From: CAWICD01 sp052267165
GTDB taxonomy: Bacteria; Vulcanimicrobiota; Vulcanimicrobiia; Vulcanimicrobiales; Vulcanimicrobiaceae
NCBI GenBank assembly: GCA_052267165.1
Contig: JBKQHO010000064.1
Span: 1 to 64,000, forward strand
Length of the DNA: 64,000 nucleotides
Direction of reading: 5' to 3'
Numbering within the stretch: the stretch's first letter is position 1; the number at the start of each line of letters is the position of its first letter. The notes below the pieces were generated by a model. That model saw only the letters and a list, made by a program, of their open reading frames with translations. It did no database searches and had not been told where the DNA came from. The position numbers and the translations under genes are program-made. This document shows positions 16,085 to 26,626 of the stretch, piece after piece.

Positions 16085-16109
16085 GGCCGGCCCAGCTCAC
16101 GGGCCGGCC
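16085..16109. terminator. hairpin after the VOC gene pair
   Basis: A perfect 9-bp inverted repeat (GGCCGGCCC / GGGCCGGCC) with a 7-nt loop lies between the VOC operon stop (16126) and the start region of the binding-protein gene. A U-tract is absent, so it is called from position and stability only. Confidence 0.45.
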
Positions 16110-16125
16110 CGGACGGCCGTTTCAA

Positions 16126-16626
16126 CTACACTCGTTCGTACGCTTGTTCCAGGGTCGCGATGTCGAGCTTCGTCATCTTCAGCATGGCTTGCATGACGCG
16201 CTGCGACTTCTCTTCATCGTCGTCGCCCAACAGTTCGCCCAAGACGGTCGGGACGATCTGCCACGTCACTCCGAACTTGTCTCTCAACCAACCGCACTGG
16301 TTGGTTTCGCCGCCGGCGGAGAGCTTGCTCCATAACTCGTCGACCTCGGCCTGGGTCTCGCAGTTCACGAAGAACGATATCGCCGGTGAGAACGTGAAGC
16401 CGGGTTCCGGGCCGCCGTTGAGGGCGATGAACTTCACCCCGTCGAGCCAAAAGGTGACGGACATGACGGTGCCTTGCTCGCCGGGCCCGACTTCGCCATA
16501 GTCCATCTCGCCTTCGATCCTCGAGTTCTTGAAGATCGATGTGTAGAACTTGGCCGCCTCGAGGGCCTGCTTGTCGAACCACAAGAACGGCGTGATCTTT
16601 GGACTGGTGACGATCTGCTTAGCCAT
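16126..16626 (-). CDS. VOC family protein (PhnB / 3-dmu-9_3-mt type)
   Basis: A 166-residue vicinal-oxygen-chelate fold protein of the PhnB-like group. The start KITPFLWFDKQALEAAKFY is the family hallmark, followed by SVTFWLDGVKFIALNGGP with PEPGFTF, then QCGWLRDKFGVTWQIVP. Such proteins are often annotated as glyoxalase/bleomycin-resistance-like, but substrates are usually unknown. The ATG lies inside the upstream VOC gene's end (8-bp overlap), so the two are cotranscribed and translationally coupled. Confidence 0.88.
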   Translation of the reverse strand: MAKQIVTSPKITPFLWFDKQALEAAKFYTSIFKNSRIEGEMDYGEVGPGEQGTVMSVTFWLDGVKFIALNGGPEPGFTFSPAISFFVNCETQAEVDELWSKLSAGGETNQCGWLRDKFGVTWQIVPTVLGELLGDDDEEKSQRVMQAMLKMTKLDIATLEQAYERV

Positions 16627-17023
16627 ATTGCACCATCCAGCGAATACCGAATTTGTCCATCAGCATTCCGAATTTGGCGGCCCAGAACGTCTTCTCGAGC
16701 GGCATCATCTGCGTTCCGCCGGCGAGGAGTTTGGCGAAGACCGCGTCGGCCTGCGCTTCGCTCTCCGTTTGGACCGAGAGCGAGAAGTTGTCGCCGGGAG
16801 TCTTCGTGGCGTGACTGGGCGGGGCGTCCATTGCGGCCACGACACCGAGCGGCGAACGAACCGTCCCGTAAAGGACTTTGCGCTCCCAGCCGGCCGGAGC
16901 GTTCTCGGCCGCGGGCGAGCCCTCGAATCGAATGATCTCGACTTCCCCGCCGAGCGCGCTGCGGTAGTGCTCGAGCACTTCCTCGGCATTGCCGTTGAAG
17001 AACAGATTGGGCGTGAGCTGCAT
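16619..17023 (-). CDS. VOC family protein (PhnB-like)
   Basis: A 134-residue single VOC domain. It opens LTPNLFFNGNAEEVLEHY, with a mid-segment TPGDNFSLSVQTESEAQ and an end KFGMLMDKFGIRWMV, all typical of the PhnB-like glyoxalase subgroup. It is the first gene of a two-gene unit with the other VOC paralogue, and a putative sigma70-type promoter lies about 50 bp upstream. The function is not predictable from sequence. Confidence 0.88.
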   Translation of the reverse strand: MQLTPNLFFNGNAEEVLEHYRSALGGEVEIIRFEGSPAAENAPAGWERKVLYGTVRSPLGVVAAMDAPPSHATKTPGDNFSLSVQTESEAQADAVFAKLLAGGTQMMPLEKTFWAAKFGMLMDKFGIRWMVQYG

Positions 17024-17058
17024 CTCCGGTCTCCTTGCTAGAGGCGTCTTGTTCCGTG

Positions 17059-17265
17059 TTACTGCGGTGAGGTTAGCATACCAAGTATAGTTGTAAAAAA
17101 CAAGTGAAGAGCGAAAAGAAAAGTGTCGTGCGGGGTCAGGCCGGCGTTTACGTGGGGCTGGGTGATGTACGTCGATCCGTGCAACTGTAAGGCGACGCCG
17201 CCGACAACGACGACTTTCGCGTTCGCTGCGGCGAGCGCACGCAGGACGTCACGGATAGTGCTCAC
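17059..17265 (-). pseudogene. N-terminal stub of a nucleotidyltransferase (MNT/AbiEii-like)
   Basis: GTG 17265 begins MSTIRDVLRALAAANAKVVV, continuing VGGVALQLHGSTYIT, which matches the first helix and G-G-x-A-x-x-x-H-G motif of antitoxin-type nucleotidyltransferases. The protein should next show the D-x-D catalytic pair, but the homology ends at about 17160. The remaining residues are read-through into AT-rich promoter DNA. The gene starts overlapping the small upstream ORF (GTGA), the usual coupled layout. Confidence 0.55.
17075..17103 (-). promoter_or_regulatory. putative promoter of the VOC operon
   Basis: On the minus strand, TTGTTT (17103-17098) and TATGCT (17080-17075) are 17 nt apart, about 50 bp before the VOC start at 17023. 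The stretch is unusually AT-rich for this chromosome. An alternative -10, TATACT, lies 8 nt upstream. Confidence 0.4.
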
Positions 17266-17450
17266 CGATCGCGTTGGTGGTCTTGCCGAAGCTCCCGCAA
17301 TGTGCGTGCCACGATCTGTGAGCGAACAGCGGCGTCGAGCCGCTCATCAGGCGTCATGGCGACTCGGGAGGCAATCAAGGTCAAGTCAATGCCGTAGTCG
17401 CGGGCGCGAGCAAGTGCCGAGCCTGGTGGCGGGTTGAGGATCTTCCGCAG
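17262..17450 (-). CDS. small protein coupled to nucleotidyltransferase stub
   Basis: The minus-strand frame reads ILNPPPGSALARARDYGIDL, then TLIASRVAMTPDERL and a basic tail ending RQDHQRDR-stop. The pattern (R-x-Y-G-I-D-L-T-L ... L/M-T-P-x-E-R-L) is one I associate with short proteins encoded just before antitoxin-type nucleotidyltransferases. No ATG, GTG or TTG precedes the conserved part. CTG 17450 is a candidate; ATG 17357 would yield only the last 31 residues. It may be part of the same decayed module. Confidence 0.4.
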   Translation of the reverse strand: MRKILNPPPGSALARARDYGIDLTLIASRVAMTPDERLDAAVRSQIVARTLRELRQDHQRDR

Positions 17451-17546
17451 CGTGATCTCATCCTCGGTGATCCTACGATTGTGGCACAGTGAATGGAACG
17501 TCTCGGAGGGGGAACGCTCGGGGGGAGCGCCGGATGAAGTGCGGCT

Positions 17547-18335
17547 GTGCTGATCGTTCTCAAATATGGCGGCAATGCCATGGCGGCGCTCGAGGGCGCC
17601 GACCCGCTGCTCGACGACGTCGCGTCGCGCATTCGCAAGGGCGACCACGTCGTGCTCGTCCACGGCGGCGGCCCGCAGATCGACGCGGCGCTGGTCGAAC
17701 GGGGGATCGGGCAGGAGCGGGTCGCCGGTCTGCGCGTGACCGACGCTGCGACGCTGGCCGTCACGGAAAGCGTGCTTTGCGGCAGCGTGAACAAGGCCCT
17801 CGTGCGCGCGCTGCTGCGCCGCGGGGTGCGGGCGGCGGGCGTGAGCGGCCAGGACGCCTCGCTGCTGGTCGCGCGGCCGATCGGGGAGGTCGAAGGCCGT
17901 GACCTCGGCTTCGTGGGCGAGATCACCAACGTTCGGCCATCCGTGATCGAGGCGCTGCTCGCCGTGCGGCTGACACCGGTGGTCGCGCCGCTGGGCCTGA
18001 GCCTCGACGGGAGGACCGCGCTCAACATCAACGCCGACACGGCTGCGGGCGCGATCGCAGGAGCACTCGGTGCCGACGCCTACGTGGTCGTGACCAACGT
18101 TGACCGCGTCCGCCTGCGTGTTGATGACCCCGGCAGCGGCATCGCCCGGCTGACCGACGGCGAGGCACGCCGCTATCTGGCCGACGGCACTTTCGACGGC
18201 GGCATGCGCCCCAAGATGGAGAGCGCCCTCGACGCCCTCACCCGCGGCGCGCGCAGCGCCGTGATCGCAGGCTCCGGACCCGGCGCGCTCACCCGAGCGC
18301 TGGCGGGTGAGGGGACCACCGTCGTTCGGGCCTAA
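17547..18335 (+). CDS. argB: acetylglutamate kinase
   Basis: A 262-residue amino-acid kinase phosphorylating N-acetylglutamate, step 2 of arginine synthesis. Motifs are LKYGGNAM, VLVHGGGPQIDAAL, GFVGEI, NINADTAAGAIAGAL, and the C-terminal GGMRPKMESAL. GTG 17547 starts it. The ArgB N-terminal helix found in arginine-inhibited hexameric kinases is absent, so feedback inhibition by arginine is doubtful. The gene is 4 kb upstream of, and opposite to, the arg operon, completing argBCDFGHJ without argA. Confidence 0.93.
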   Translation: MLIVLKYGGNAMAALEGADPLLDDVASRIRKGDHVVLVHGGGPQIDAALVERGIGQERVAGLRVTDAATLAVTESVLCGSVNKALVRALLRRGVRAAGVSGQDASLLVARPIGEVEGRDLGFVGEITNVRPSVIEALLAVRLTPVVAPLGLSLDGRTALNINADTAAGAIAGALGADAYVVVTNVDRVRLRVDDPGSGIARLTDGEARRYLADGTFDGGMRPKMESALDALTRGARSAVIAGSGPGALTRALAGEGTTVVRA

Positions 18336-18345
18336 ACCCACCTAC

Positions 18346-19389
18346 GTGCGCGTCTTAGTCACCGGCGGGGCCGGCTACATCGGGGTCGTTCTTTGCCGGC
18401 AGCTACTCGAGGCGGGGCACGCGGTCGTCGTCCTCGACCGCCTGTTCTGGGGTCGCAAGCCGCTCGCCGGGCTCGAGGTCGAGATCATCTCCGGCGACGT
18501 GCGCGAGTTCGACGAACGCTGGCTCGACGGCGTCGAGGCGGTCTGTCACCTCTCGGGGCTCTCGAACGATCCGACCGCCGAGTACAACGTCGAAGCCAAC
18601 TGGCAGATGAACGCGCTTGGCACGGAGCGGCTCGTCGCGGCCTGCAAGGCGCGCGGCGTCGAGCGCTTCACGTTCGCTTCGAGCGCCTCGATCTACGACC
18701 GGGAATCGTCTTCGCTCGAGCTCTCACGTTCGCCGATCATGTGCGACGAAACGACGGCGGTCGAGCCGCGCGGTGCGTATTCCATCTCGAAGAAGTACGC
18801 CGAGGACGCGATTCTGCGCGCGGCCGACGCGAACTTCGTGCCGGTCATCTTCCGGCAAGGGACCGTCTACGGCTACAGTCCGCGCATGCGCTTCGACCTC
18901 GTCGTCAACACCTTCATCAAGGACGCGGTCGTCTTTCGCAAACTGTATCTCCACGGCGGCGGCTGGATGTGGCGGCCGCTGGTCGACGTCGAGGACGTCG
19001 CGAAGATTCACGTTATGGCGCTGGCAGCGCCGCTCGAGCTCATTCGCGGCCAGATCTTCAACGTGCTCGAGGAAAACTATCAGATCCGGCAGCTGGCGAT
19101 GCTGGTCGCGGGCTCGCTGTCGCTGCTCGACCCGCCGATTCGCGTCGACCTCGAAGAAGCGCCGCTGCCCAAACTCGTGCGCAACTACCGCATGAGCAAC
19201 GCAAAGCTCAGCCGCGCGCTGGGCTTCACGCCCTCGCGCACGGTGCTCGAATCGATCGCGGACATGCTCGAGCGGCTGCCGCTGCAGAAGATCGACGAGT
19301 TCGGCGACCCGCGCTACTACAACATTCGCTGGATGACGCTGCTCGAGGAGTTTCACGTCGAGCAACGCCAATTCGCTTCGATCTACTGA
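18346..19389 (+). CDS. NAD-dependent sugar-nucleotide epimerase/dehydratase
   Basis: A 347-residue extended SDR. The start VRVLVTGGAGYIGVVLC gives the NAD-binding G-x-x-G-x-x-G, followed by CHLSGLSNDPTAEYN, the serine patch FASSASIYD, and the catalytic YSISK (Y-x-x-x-K). These belong to the nucleotide-sugar dehydratase/epimerase group used in LPS or glycan synthesis; the exact substrate is not clear. GTG 18346 is preferred because an earlier in-frame GTG overlaps argB. The nearby rfbC and rfbD point to deoxysugar metabolism. Confidence 0.85.
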   Translation: MRVLVTGGAGYIGVVLCRQLLEAGHAVVVLDRLFWGRKPLAGLEVEIISGDVREFDERWLDGVEAVCHLSGLSNDPTAEYNVEANWQMNALGTERLVAACKARGVERFTFASSASIYDRESSSLELSRSPIMCDETTAVEPRGAYSISKKYAEDAILRAADANFVPVIFRQGTVYGYSPRMRFDLVVNTFIKDAVVFRKLYLHGGGWMWRPLVDVEDVAKIHVMALAAPLELIRGQIFNVLEENYQIRQLAMLVAGSLSLLDPPIRVDLEEAPLPKLVRNYRMSNAKLSRALGFTPSRTVLESIADMLERLPLQKIDEFGDPRYYNIRWMTLLEEFHVEQRQFASIY

Positions 19390-19423
19390 GCGACGGACGG
19401 CGCGCTTGGGTCGGCGCCTGCGG

Positions 19424-19963
19424 CTACGGAAAGCGCGCTTCGGCGAGCAGCGGCGCGCTGCGATCTTTTCCGGAAAGGCGCGGCTCGCCGGCCAGGGGCC
19501 AGTCGATCGCGAGCGTCGGGTCGTCCCAGCGGATCGCGCCCTCGCGCGCGGGGTCGTAGAGCGTGCCGTGCTTGTACGAGAAGATGACCTCGTCGGCCAG
19601 CGCTAGGAAGCCGTGCGCAAAGCCGGGCGGAATGTAGAGTTGTTTGTGGTTGTGCTCCGAAAGACAGAAGCCTTGCCAGCGCAGATGCGTCGGCGAGGAT
19701 GTCCTAAGGTCGACGATCACGTCCCAGATCTTTCCCCGGAGGACCTGAACGAACTTTGACATCGCGAAATCGTAGTGGAGCCCGCGGATGACGTTCTTGG
19801 TCGAGAACGAGACGCTGTCTTGGACGAACTCGTCCGTCAGCCCGAGCGCCCGGTATTTCGCCCTCGAGTACGTCTCTTTGAAGAAGCCGCGGTCGTCCTC
19901 GAAGACGTCGGGCACGAAGATTTTCGCTTCTTCAAAGAGCGTGTCGGCTACAACGATTGGCAT
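19424..19963 (-). CDS. rfbC: dTDP-4-dehydrorhamnose 3,5-epimerase
   Basis: A 179-residue cupin-fold epimerase of dTDP-L-rhamnose synthesis. Family motifs are DDRGFFKETYSRAKY, FVQDSVSFSTKNVIRGLHYD with the catalytic His, and LYIPPGFAHGFLAL. The frame stays open far upstream, antisense to ppdK, but composition shows this is not coding, so the start is ATG 19963 (MPIVVADTLF). It converges with the epimerase gene, 34 bp apart. rfbD lies about 4 kb away; rfbA and rfbB are not in the window. Confidence 0.92.
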   Translation of the reverse strand: MPIVVADTLFEEAKIFVPDVFEDDRGFFKETYSRAKYRALGLTDEFVQDSVSFSTKNVIRGLHYDFAMSKFVQVLRGKIWDVIVDLRTSSPTHLRWQGFCLSEHNHKQLYIPPGFAHGFLALADEVIFSYKHGTLYDPAREGAIRWDDPTLAIDWPLAGEPRLSGKDRSAPLLAEARFP

Positions 19964-20119
19964 GCGAAAGCGCTTCGGGCGACGGCTTTGCCTCCCTTTG
20001 GCGCATTCCGCCCAGGCCTGGCTAACCGATGGGAGGAGAGCTTTTTCCAGGAAGGAGCCACTCTCTCGCCAACTTACCCCTCCCCAACTTGCCCAAGCCC
20101 CCACTTCGGAGATTTTCTG

Positions 20120-22807
<2,688 letters not shown>

Positions 22808-22834
22808 CGGCTAAGTCCGAATCCCAGAAGCGAG

Positions 22835-22865
22835 AGAAGCCGCTGCGCAACGCGCAGCGGCTTCT
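22835..22865. terminator. bidirectional intrinsic terminator after ppdK
   Basis: A perfect 13-bp stem (AGAAGCCGCTGCG / CGCAGCGGCTTCT) with a 5-nt loop runs into TTTCTC, giving a U-rich end for ppdK. The same stem also lies just past the stop of the convergent lipoprotein gene. Confidence 0.85.
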
Positions 22866-22869
22866 TTTC

Positions 22870-23550
22870 TCACTGATATTCCGTCCCGTTGACGACGACG
22901 TAGCCGGCGGTCGGCCACGAGTTGGACGTCCCGTGGTGCGTCCAATCGATGCCTTGTGAGAAGGTGCTGTCGTAGTAGTAGCGGCCCTGCACGAACGAGT
23001 AGTCTCCGGCCTTCACCCAGGGCCATGCGGGGGCGTCCATCTCGCCGAGGTCGCTGACGATCTCGATCGTGTCGCCCGGCGCGACTTGGATAGAGTAGTA
23101 GCCGTGCAAGCCGCTGCGAGTGACCTTCGAAGCCAGGACCTGCGTGACGGTACCGCACACGTCGACTTCCTGGTCGCCGCGCAGCGAGCCGTTCGCGAAC
23201 TGCTGCTGATCTTGCACGAACTGTGAATCGCTGCACGGCCAGGTTCCGCTCGACGCGGCGACGGGCGCGCCGGTCCCGCCGGTCGACGCGACGGCCGCAC
23301 CTCCGCCGGCTGCGCCTGCCGCGGCACCTACGCCCGCGGCGGCATATGAATGATGCCGGCTCCGCCGGTGCCGTCGCCGATGCTGTGGCGCGCCGTTCGA
23401 GGTCCCGCTTTGCGGCGCTTGCGCGATACCAGGCGAAGCATTGCCGGAGCTCGTCGAGTTATTGCCGCCGCAGCCGCCGATCGTCAACGCCAGGGTCAGC
23501 GCGGCAGTCCACAGAGAAGGTGCGTGCGGTCGAGCGGTGCGTGCCTGCAT
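22870..23550 (-). CDS. DUF3465-domain lipoprotein
   Basis: A 226-residue lipoprotein. The signal WTAALTLALTIGGCGG has a lipobox ending at Cys. A low-complexity linker follows, rich in Ser/Asn/Gln and then Arg/His (RRRHRRSRHHS) and Gly/Ala. The C-terminal domain of about 110 residues shows the DUF3465 pattern: VDVCGTVTQVLAS, SIQVAPGDTIEIVSD, GDYSFVQGRYYYD and WTHHGTSNSWPTAGYVVV. The function of DUF3465 is unknown. The basic linker is unusual for a periplasmic lipoprotein. It is the last gene after the SDR-HD-rfbD unit. Confidence 0.78.
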   Translation of the reverse strand: MQARTARPHAPSLWTAALTLALTIGGCGGNNSTSSGNASPGIAQAPQSGTSNGAPQHRRRHRRSRHHSYAAAGVGAAAGAAGGGAAVASTGGTGAPVAASSGTWPCSDSQFVQDQQQFANGSLRGDQEVDVCGTVTQVLASKVTRSGLHGYYSIQVAPGDTIEIVSDLGEMDAPAWPWVKAGDYSFVQGRYYYDSTFSQGIDWTHHGTSNSWPTAGYVVVNGTEYQ

Positions 23551-23551
23551 G

Positions 23552-24430
23552 TCAGGCGTTCACCCCGTCTTTCGCGTGAAGATACTGGCGCAGGCCTTCG
23601 CGCCAGTCCGGCGGGGAGGCGACGCCGGCGTGCGCGAGCCCGGTATGCGCCAGCACCGAATAAGCGGGGCGTTTGGCGTACGTGGGGAATGCGTCGCTCG
23701 TCGTGCGTTCGACCTGCGCCGCGATCCCCGACGCATTGAGGATCTCGAGCGCGAACTCGTACCACGTGCAGCTGCCGGCGTTGGTGACGTGATACGTGCC
23801 GAACGCGCCCGTTTCGAGAACCGTGCGAATCGTGGCCGCGACGTGCGCCGTGTATGACGGCGCCATCGTCGTGTCGTCGACGACCCGCAGCGGCCGGCCG
23901 GCGCGGCCCTGTTCGCGGATCCGCTCGACGAACGTGTAGCCCTTCGTGCTGCTGCCGCGGGTGCCGTAGAGGCTGCTCGTGCGAAAGATGAAGTGGCGCT
24001 CCGTGCGTGCGGCGACGGCCAGCTCGCCGGCATATTTCGAGATTCCGTAGACGTTGAGCGGACGAGCCGGCGCACCTTCGGCGTACGGCGTGCGGCTCGT
24101 GCCGTCGAACACGTAGTCGGTGCTGACGTGCGCGACGGCCACGTTCGCCGCCGCGCAAAGCGTCGCGAGCGCGTCGACCGCGGTGCTGTTGACGGCGAAG
24201 GCCCGGTCGGCGTGCGTCTCGCAGCGCTCGACGTTGTGAAAAGCCGCCGTGTTGACGACCAGCGACGGGCGTTCGCGAGCGAGCATCGCTGCGACCGAAG
24301 CCGGGCGCTCGATATCGACCAGCGCGTGGTCGACGCCTTTGACGTCCAAACCCGCGAATGCTGCGACGAGGTCGGAGCCGAGTTGGCCCGACGCGCCCAC
24401 GACGACGACCCGGCGCAAGAGCTCGTTCAA
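23552..24430 (-). CDS. rfbD: dTDP-4-dehydrorhamnose reductase
   Basis: A 292-residue NAD(P)H-dependent SDR, the last step of dTDP-L-rhamnose synthesis. Motifs: VVVVGASGQLGSDLVAAF, VVNTAAFHNVERCE, HVSTDYVFDG, and the catalytic YGISKYAGE. The TTG start overlaps the HD-phosphohydrolase stop (TTGA), showing translational coupling in an SDR-HD-rfbD unit. Confidence 0.92.
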   Translation of the reverse strand: MNELLRRVVVVGASGQLGSDLVAAFAGLDVKGVDHALVDIERPASVAAMLARERPSLVVNTAAFHNVERCETHADRAFAVNSTAVDALATLCAAANVAVAHVSTDYVFDGTSRTPYAEGAPARPLNVYGISKYAGELAVAARTERHFIFRTSSLYGTRGSSTKGYTFVERIREQGRAGRPLRVVDDTTMAPSYTAHVAATIRTVLETGAFGTYHVTNAGSCTWYEFALEILNASGIAAQVERTTSDAFPTYAKRPAYSVLAHTGLAHAGVASPPDWREGLRQYLHAKDGVNA

Positions 24431-25635
24431 GTGCGTTTCCTCATGATCTCACCGGTGATGCGGCGCGCTTCCGCCAACGGCACGCTCGCTTTGAGCGCGA
24501 ACAGTTTGCGCCAATACGCCTTCCCCGAGAGCCGCGCGATCAGATCGGAGGCGAGCCGCGCATCGACCACGCCAAGGCGCGAACCGACCAGCACGGTCGG
24601 GTGGCCTTCGTCCGTCGCCAGCGGCAGCCGGTGCAGCAGCTGCTCTTGCGAATCGACCCAGATCGCGTCGCCCCAGCGCGCGCGCAGTTCTTGCGAACAG
24701 GCCTCGAAGCTCGAGAGATCGTGTTCCGCGTTGAACTCGGCCACGACCCCGTAGATCGTCTTGCGGTCGCGCAGCGCGTGGGCGACGTCGCTGTCGACGC
24801 TGCGCAGCGTGTCGAGGACGCGGAAGTCGTCCCAAGCCAGAAACTCCTCGATCGGGTCGAGCGCGCGCGGATCGCTCCAGATCTCGTGCAGCGCCTCGTG
24901 CAGCACGCGTTCGAACATGCGCGTCGTGTGGTGGAAGTAGACCGTCGCGAACATCATGTAGCGCGCCAGCACGAACGACTCGAGGGCGACGAGCCCGCGC
25001 GCGTCGACGCCGAGCAGAGCGCGGCCGCCGGATTCGTAGACGCGCAGCGACGCGATCAACTGGTCGCTGTCGTAGCGGCCGTTGACGGCGCCCGTAAAGT
25101 ACGCGTCGCGCAGCAGATAGTCCATCCGGTCGGCGTCGAGGTTGGGGCCGCTGACGATCTCCTTGAGGATCGGATAGTGCGTCGCCGGCTCGCCCGCGAT
25201 CAAGGCGACGACCTCTTCGGAATCCACCTCGAGCGCGGCGAGCGCGCGCGCGATCGCCGGCAGTGCCAGGATCTCGCGCGTGCGGGTCTCGTGGTTGACG
25301 CCTAGCACCGCCTCGCAGGCGTGACTGAAGGGACCGTGACCGACGTCGTGGAGCAGCAGCGAAGCGCGCAGCAGTTTGCGCTGGCGCGCGTAATCGTCGT
25401 CGCCGGCGAAATAGCCGGGGTCGTGGCGGCGCAGCGATTCGAGCACCCGCTCCCCCGTCGCGAGCGCGCCGAGCGCGTGGGAGAAACGCGAGTGCTCGGC
25501 GCCGGGAAAGGCCAAATACGCCAGGCCGAGCTGGCGCAGGCGGCGCAAGCGTTGCAGCGGCGGGGTATCGAGCAGCGCGATCTCGGCGGCGTCGAGCTCG
25601 ATGAAGTGATGGATCGGGTCGAAGATACGTTTCAC
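24427..25635 (-). CDS. HD superfamily phosphohydrolase (dGTPase/YwfO-like)
   Basis: A 402-residue protein of the SAMHD1/YwfO-like dNTP triphosphohydrolase group. The opening KRIFDPIHHFIELDAAEIAL with PPLQRLRRLRQLGL and FPGAEHSRFSHALG is characteristic. The metal-binding HD pair is in LLHDVGHGPFSHACEAVL, and a distal D-x-x-R-M-D-Y-L-L-R-D completes the site. GTG 25635 overlaps the SDR stop (GTGA) and the gene's own stop overlaps the rfbD start. Nucleotide-pool control is the family expectation. Confidence 0.85.
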   Translation of the reverse strand: MKRIFDPIHHFIELDAAEIALLDTPPLQRLRRLRQLGLAYLAFPGAEHSRFSHALGALATGERVLESLRRHDPGYFAGDDDYARQRKLLRASLLLHDVGHGPFSHACEAVLGVNHETRTREILALPAIARALAALEVDSEEVVALIAGEPATHYPILKEIVSGPNLDADRMDYLLRDAYFTGAVNGRYDSDQLIASLRVYESGGRALLGVDARGLVALESFVLARYMMFATVYFHHTTRMFERVLHEALHEIWSDPRALDPIEEFLAWDDFRVLDTLRSVDSDVAHALRDRKTIYGVVAEFNAEHDLSSFEACSQELRARWGDAIWVDSQEQLLHRLPLATDEGHPTVLVGSRLGVVDARLASDLIARLSGKAYWRKLFALKASVPLAEARRITGEIMRKRT

Positions 25636-26501
25636 GCCGACTTGCCGGGCGAGCTCTGCATGATGCGCTCGATGCCGAAGGTCAGCAGCGCCTCGCGGGC
25701 CGCGCGAGGCACCGCCGCTTCCCACGCGAGCTGCGCGAACGTGTCGAGGCCGATCAGATAGTACGGGTGCGGTTTGGGGGCGTTGAGCGCCCGCCAGATG
25801 ACGCGCGCGACGATCTGCGGCTTGGCCGCGCGGCGCTTGATGGCGACGCGCGCGCGTTCGATCGTGCGAAAGATCGCTTCGTAGCGCGCGCGTACCGCGG
25901 ACTCGAGCGCGTCGAGCCGCAGGAAGCGCGCGGGGAGCTGCTTGTCCCACAGCGGCGTCGCGATGGCGCCCGGCTCGACCAAGATCACGTGCACGCCGAA
26001 GGGTCGCAGCTCGAGGCGCAGCGTGTCGTTGATCGCGCGCACCGCATACTTCGAGCCGGCGTAGAACGAGTTGCAGGGCCAGTGCGTGCGTCCGGAGATC
26101 GAGCCGACGTTGACGATGCGCCCGCCCGCGGCGCGCAACAGCGGCAAGCAGGCGCGGGTGACGTCGGCCAAGCCGAAGACGTTGACGGCGAACTGCTCGC
26201 GCAACGCTTCCGCTGAAAGCGCCTCGAAGGGGCCGGTGACGACGATGCCGGCGTTGTTGACCAGCGCGTCGAGCCGGCCGCCGCTGCGCTCGCTTGCGAG
26301 CGCGACGACCGCTGCGATCTCCTCGGGCCGGGTGACGTCGAGGCGGACGGGCTGCGAGCGCGCCGAGAGCAAGTCGCGCAGGCGCGCGTGGTCCTCGTCG
26401 GTTCGCACGCCGGCGAACACGCACCAGCCGTCCCGGTCGAGGGCCAGCGCGGTCGCGAAGCCGATCCCGGTCGACGCGCCGGTGACCAAGGCACTCTTCA
26501 C
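25632..26501 (-). CDS. classical short-chain dehydrogenase
   Basis: A 289-residue SDR. Cofactor motif TGASTGIGFATALALD, the N-N-A-G in LVNNAGIVVTGPFE, serine in NVGSISGR, and catalytic YAGSKYAV are all present; the substrate is unknown. It is the first gene of the SDR-HD-rfbD run and is divergent from dnaG. Confidence 0.9.
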   Translation of the reverse strand: MKSALVTGASTGIGFATALALDRDGWCVFAGVRTDEDHARLRDLLSARSQPVRLDVTRPEEIAAVVALASERSGGRLDALVNNAGIVVTGPFEALSAEALREQFAVNVFGLADVTRACLPLLRAAGGRIVNVGSISGRTHWPCNSFYAGSKYAVRAINDTLRLELRPFGVHVILVEPGAIATPLWDKQLPARFLRLDALESAVRARYEAIFRTIERARVAIKRRAAKPQIVARVIWRALNAPKPHPYYLIGLDTFAQLAWEAAVPRAAREALLTFGIERIMQSSPGKSA

Positions 26502-26626
26502 GCTTCCTCCTCGCCCTTCGGATGCGACGCAACCTGCCGCTCCTCATCCGTGTTTACCCGCGCGCAGCCCGGCCGGCACCTCTGAAGGCGGGCTCGTCCG
26601 GCGCATTCCCGAACCACTTCACGAGC

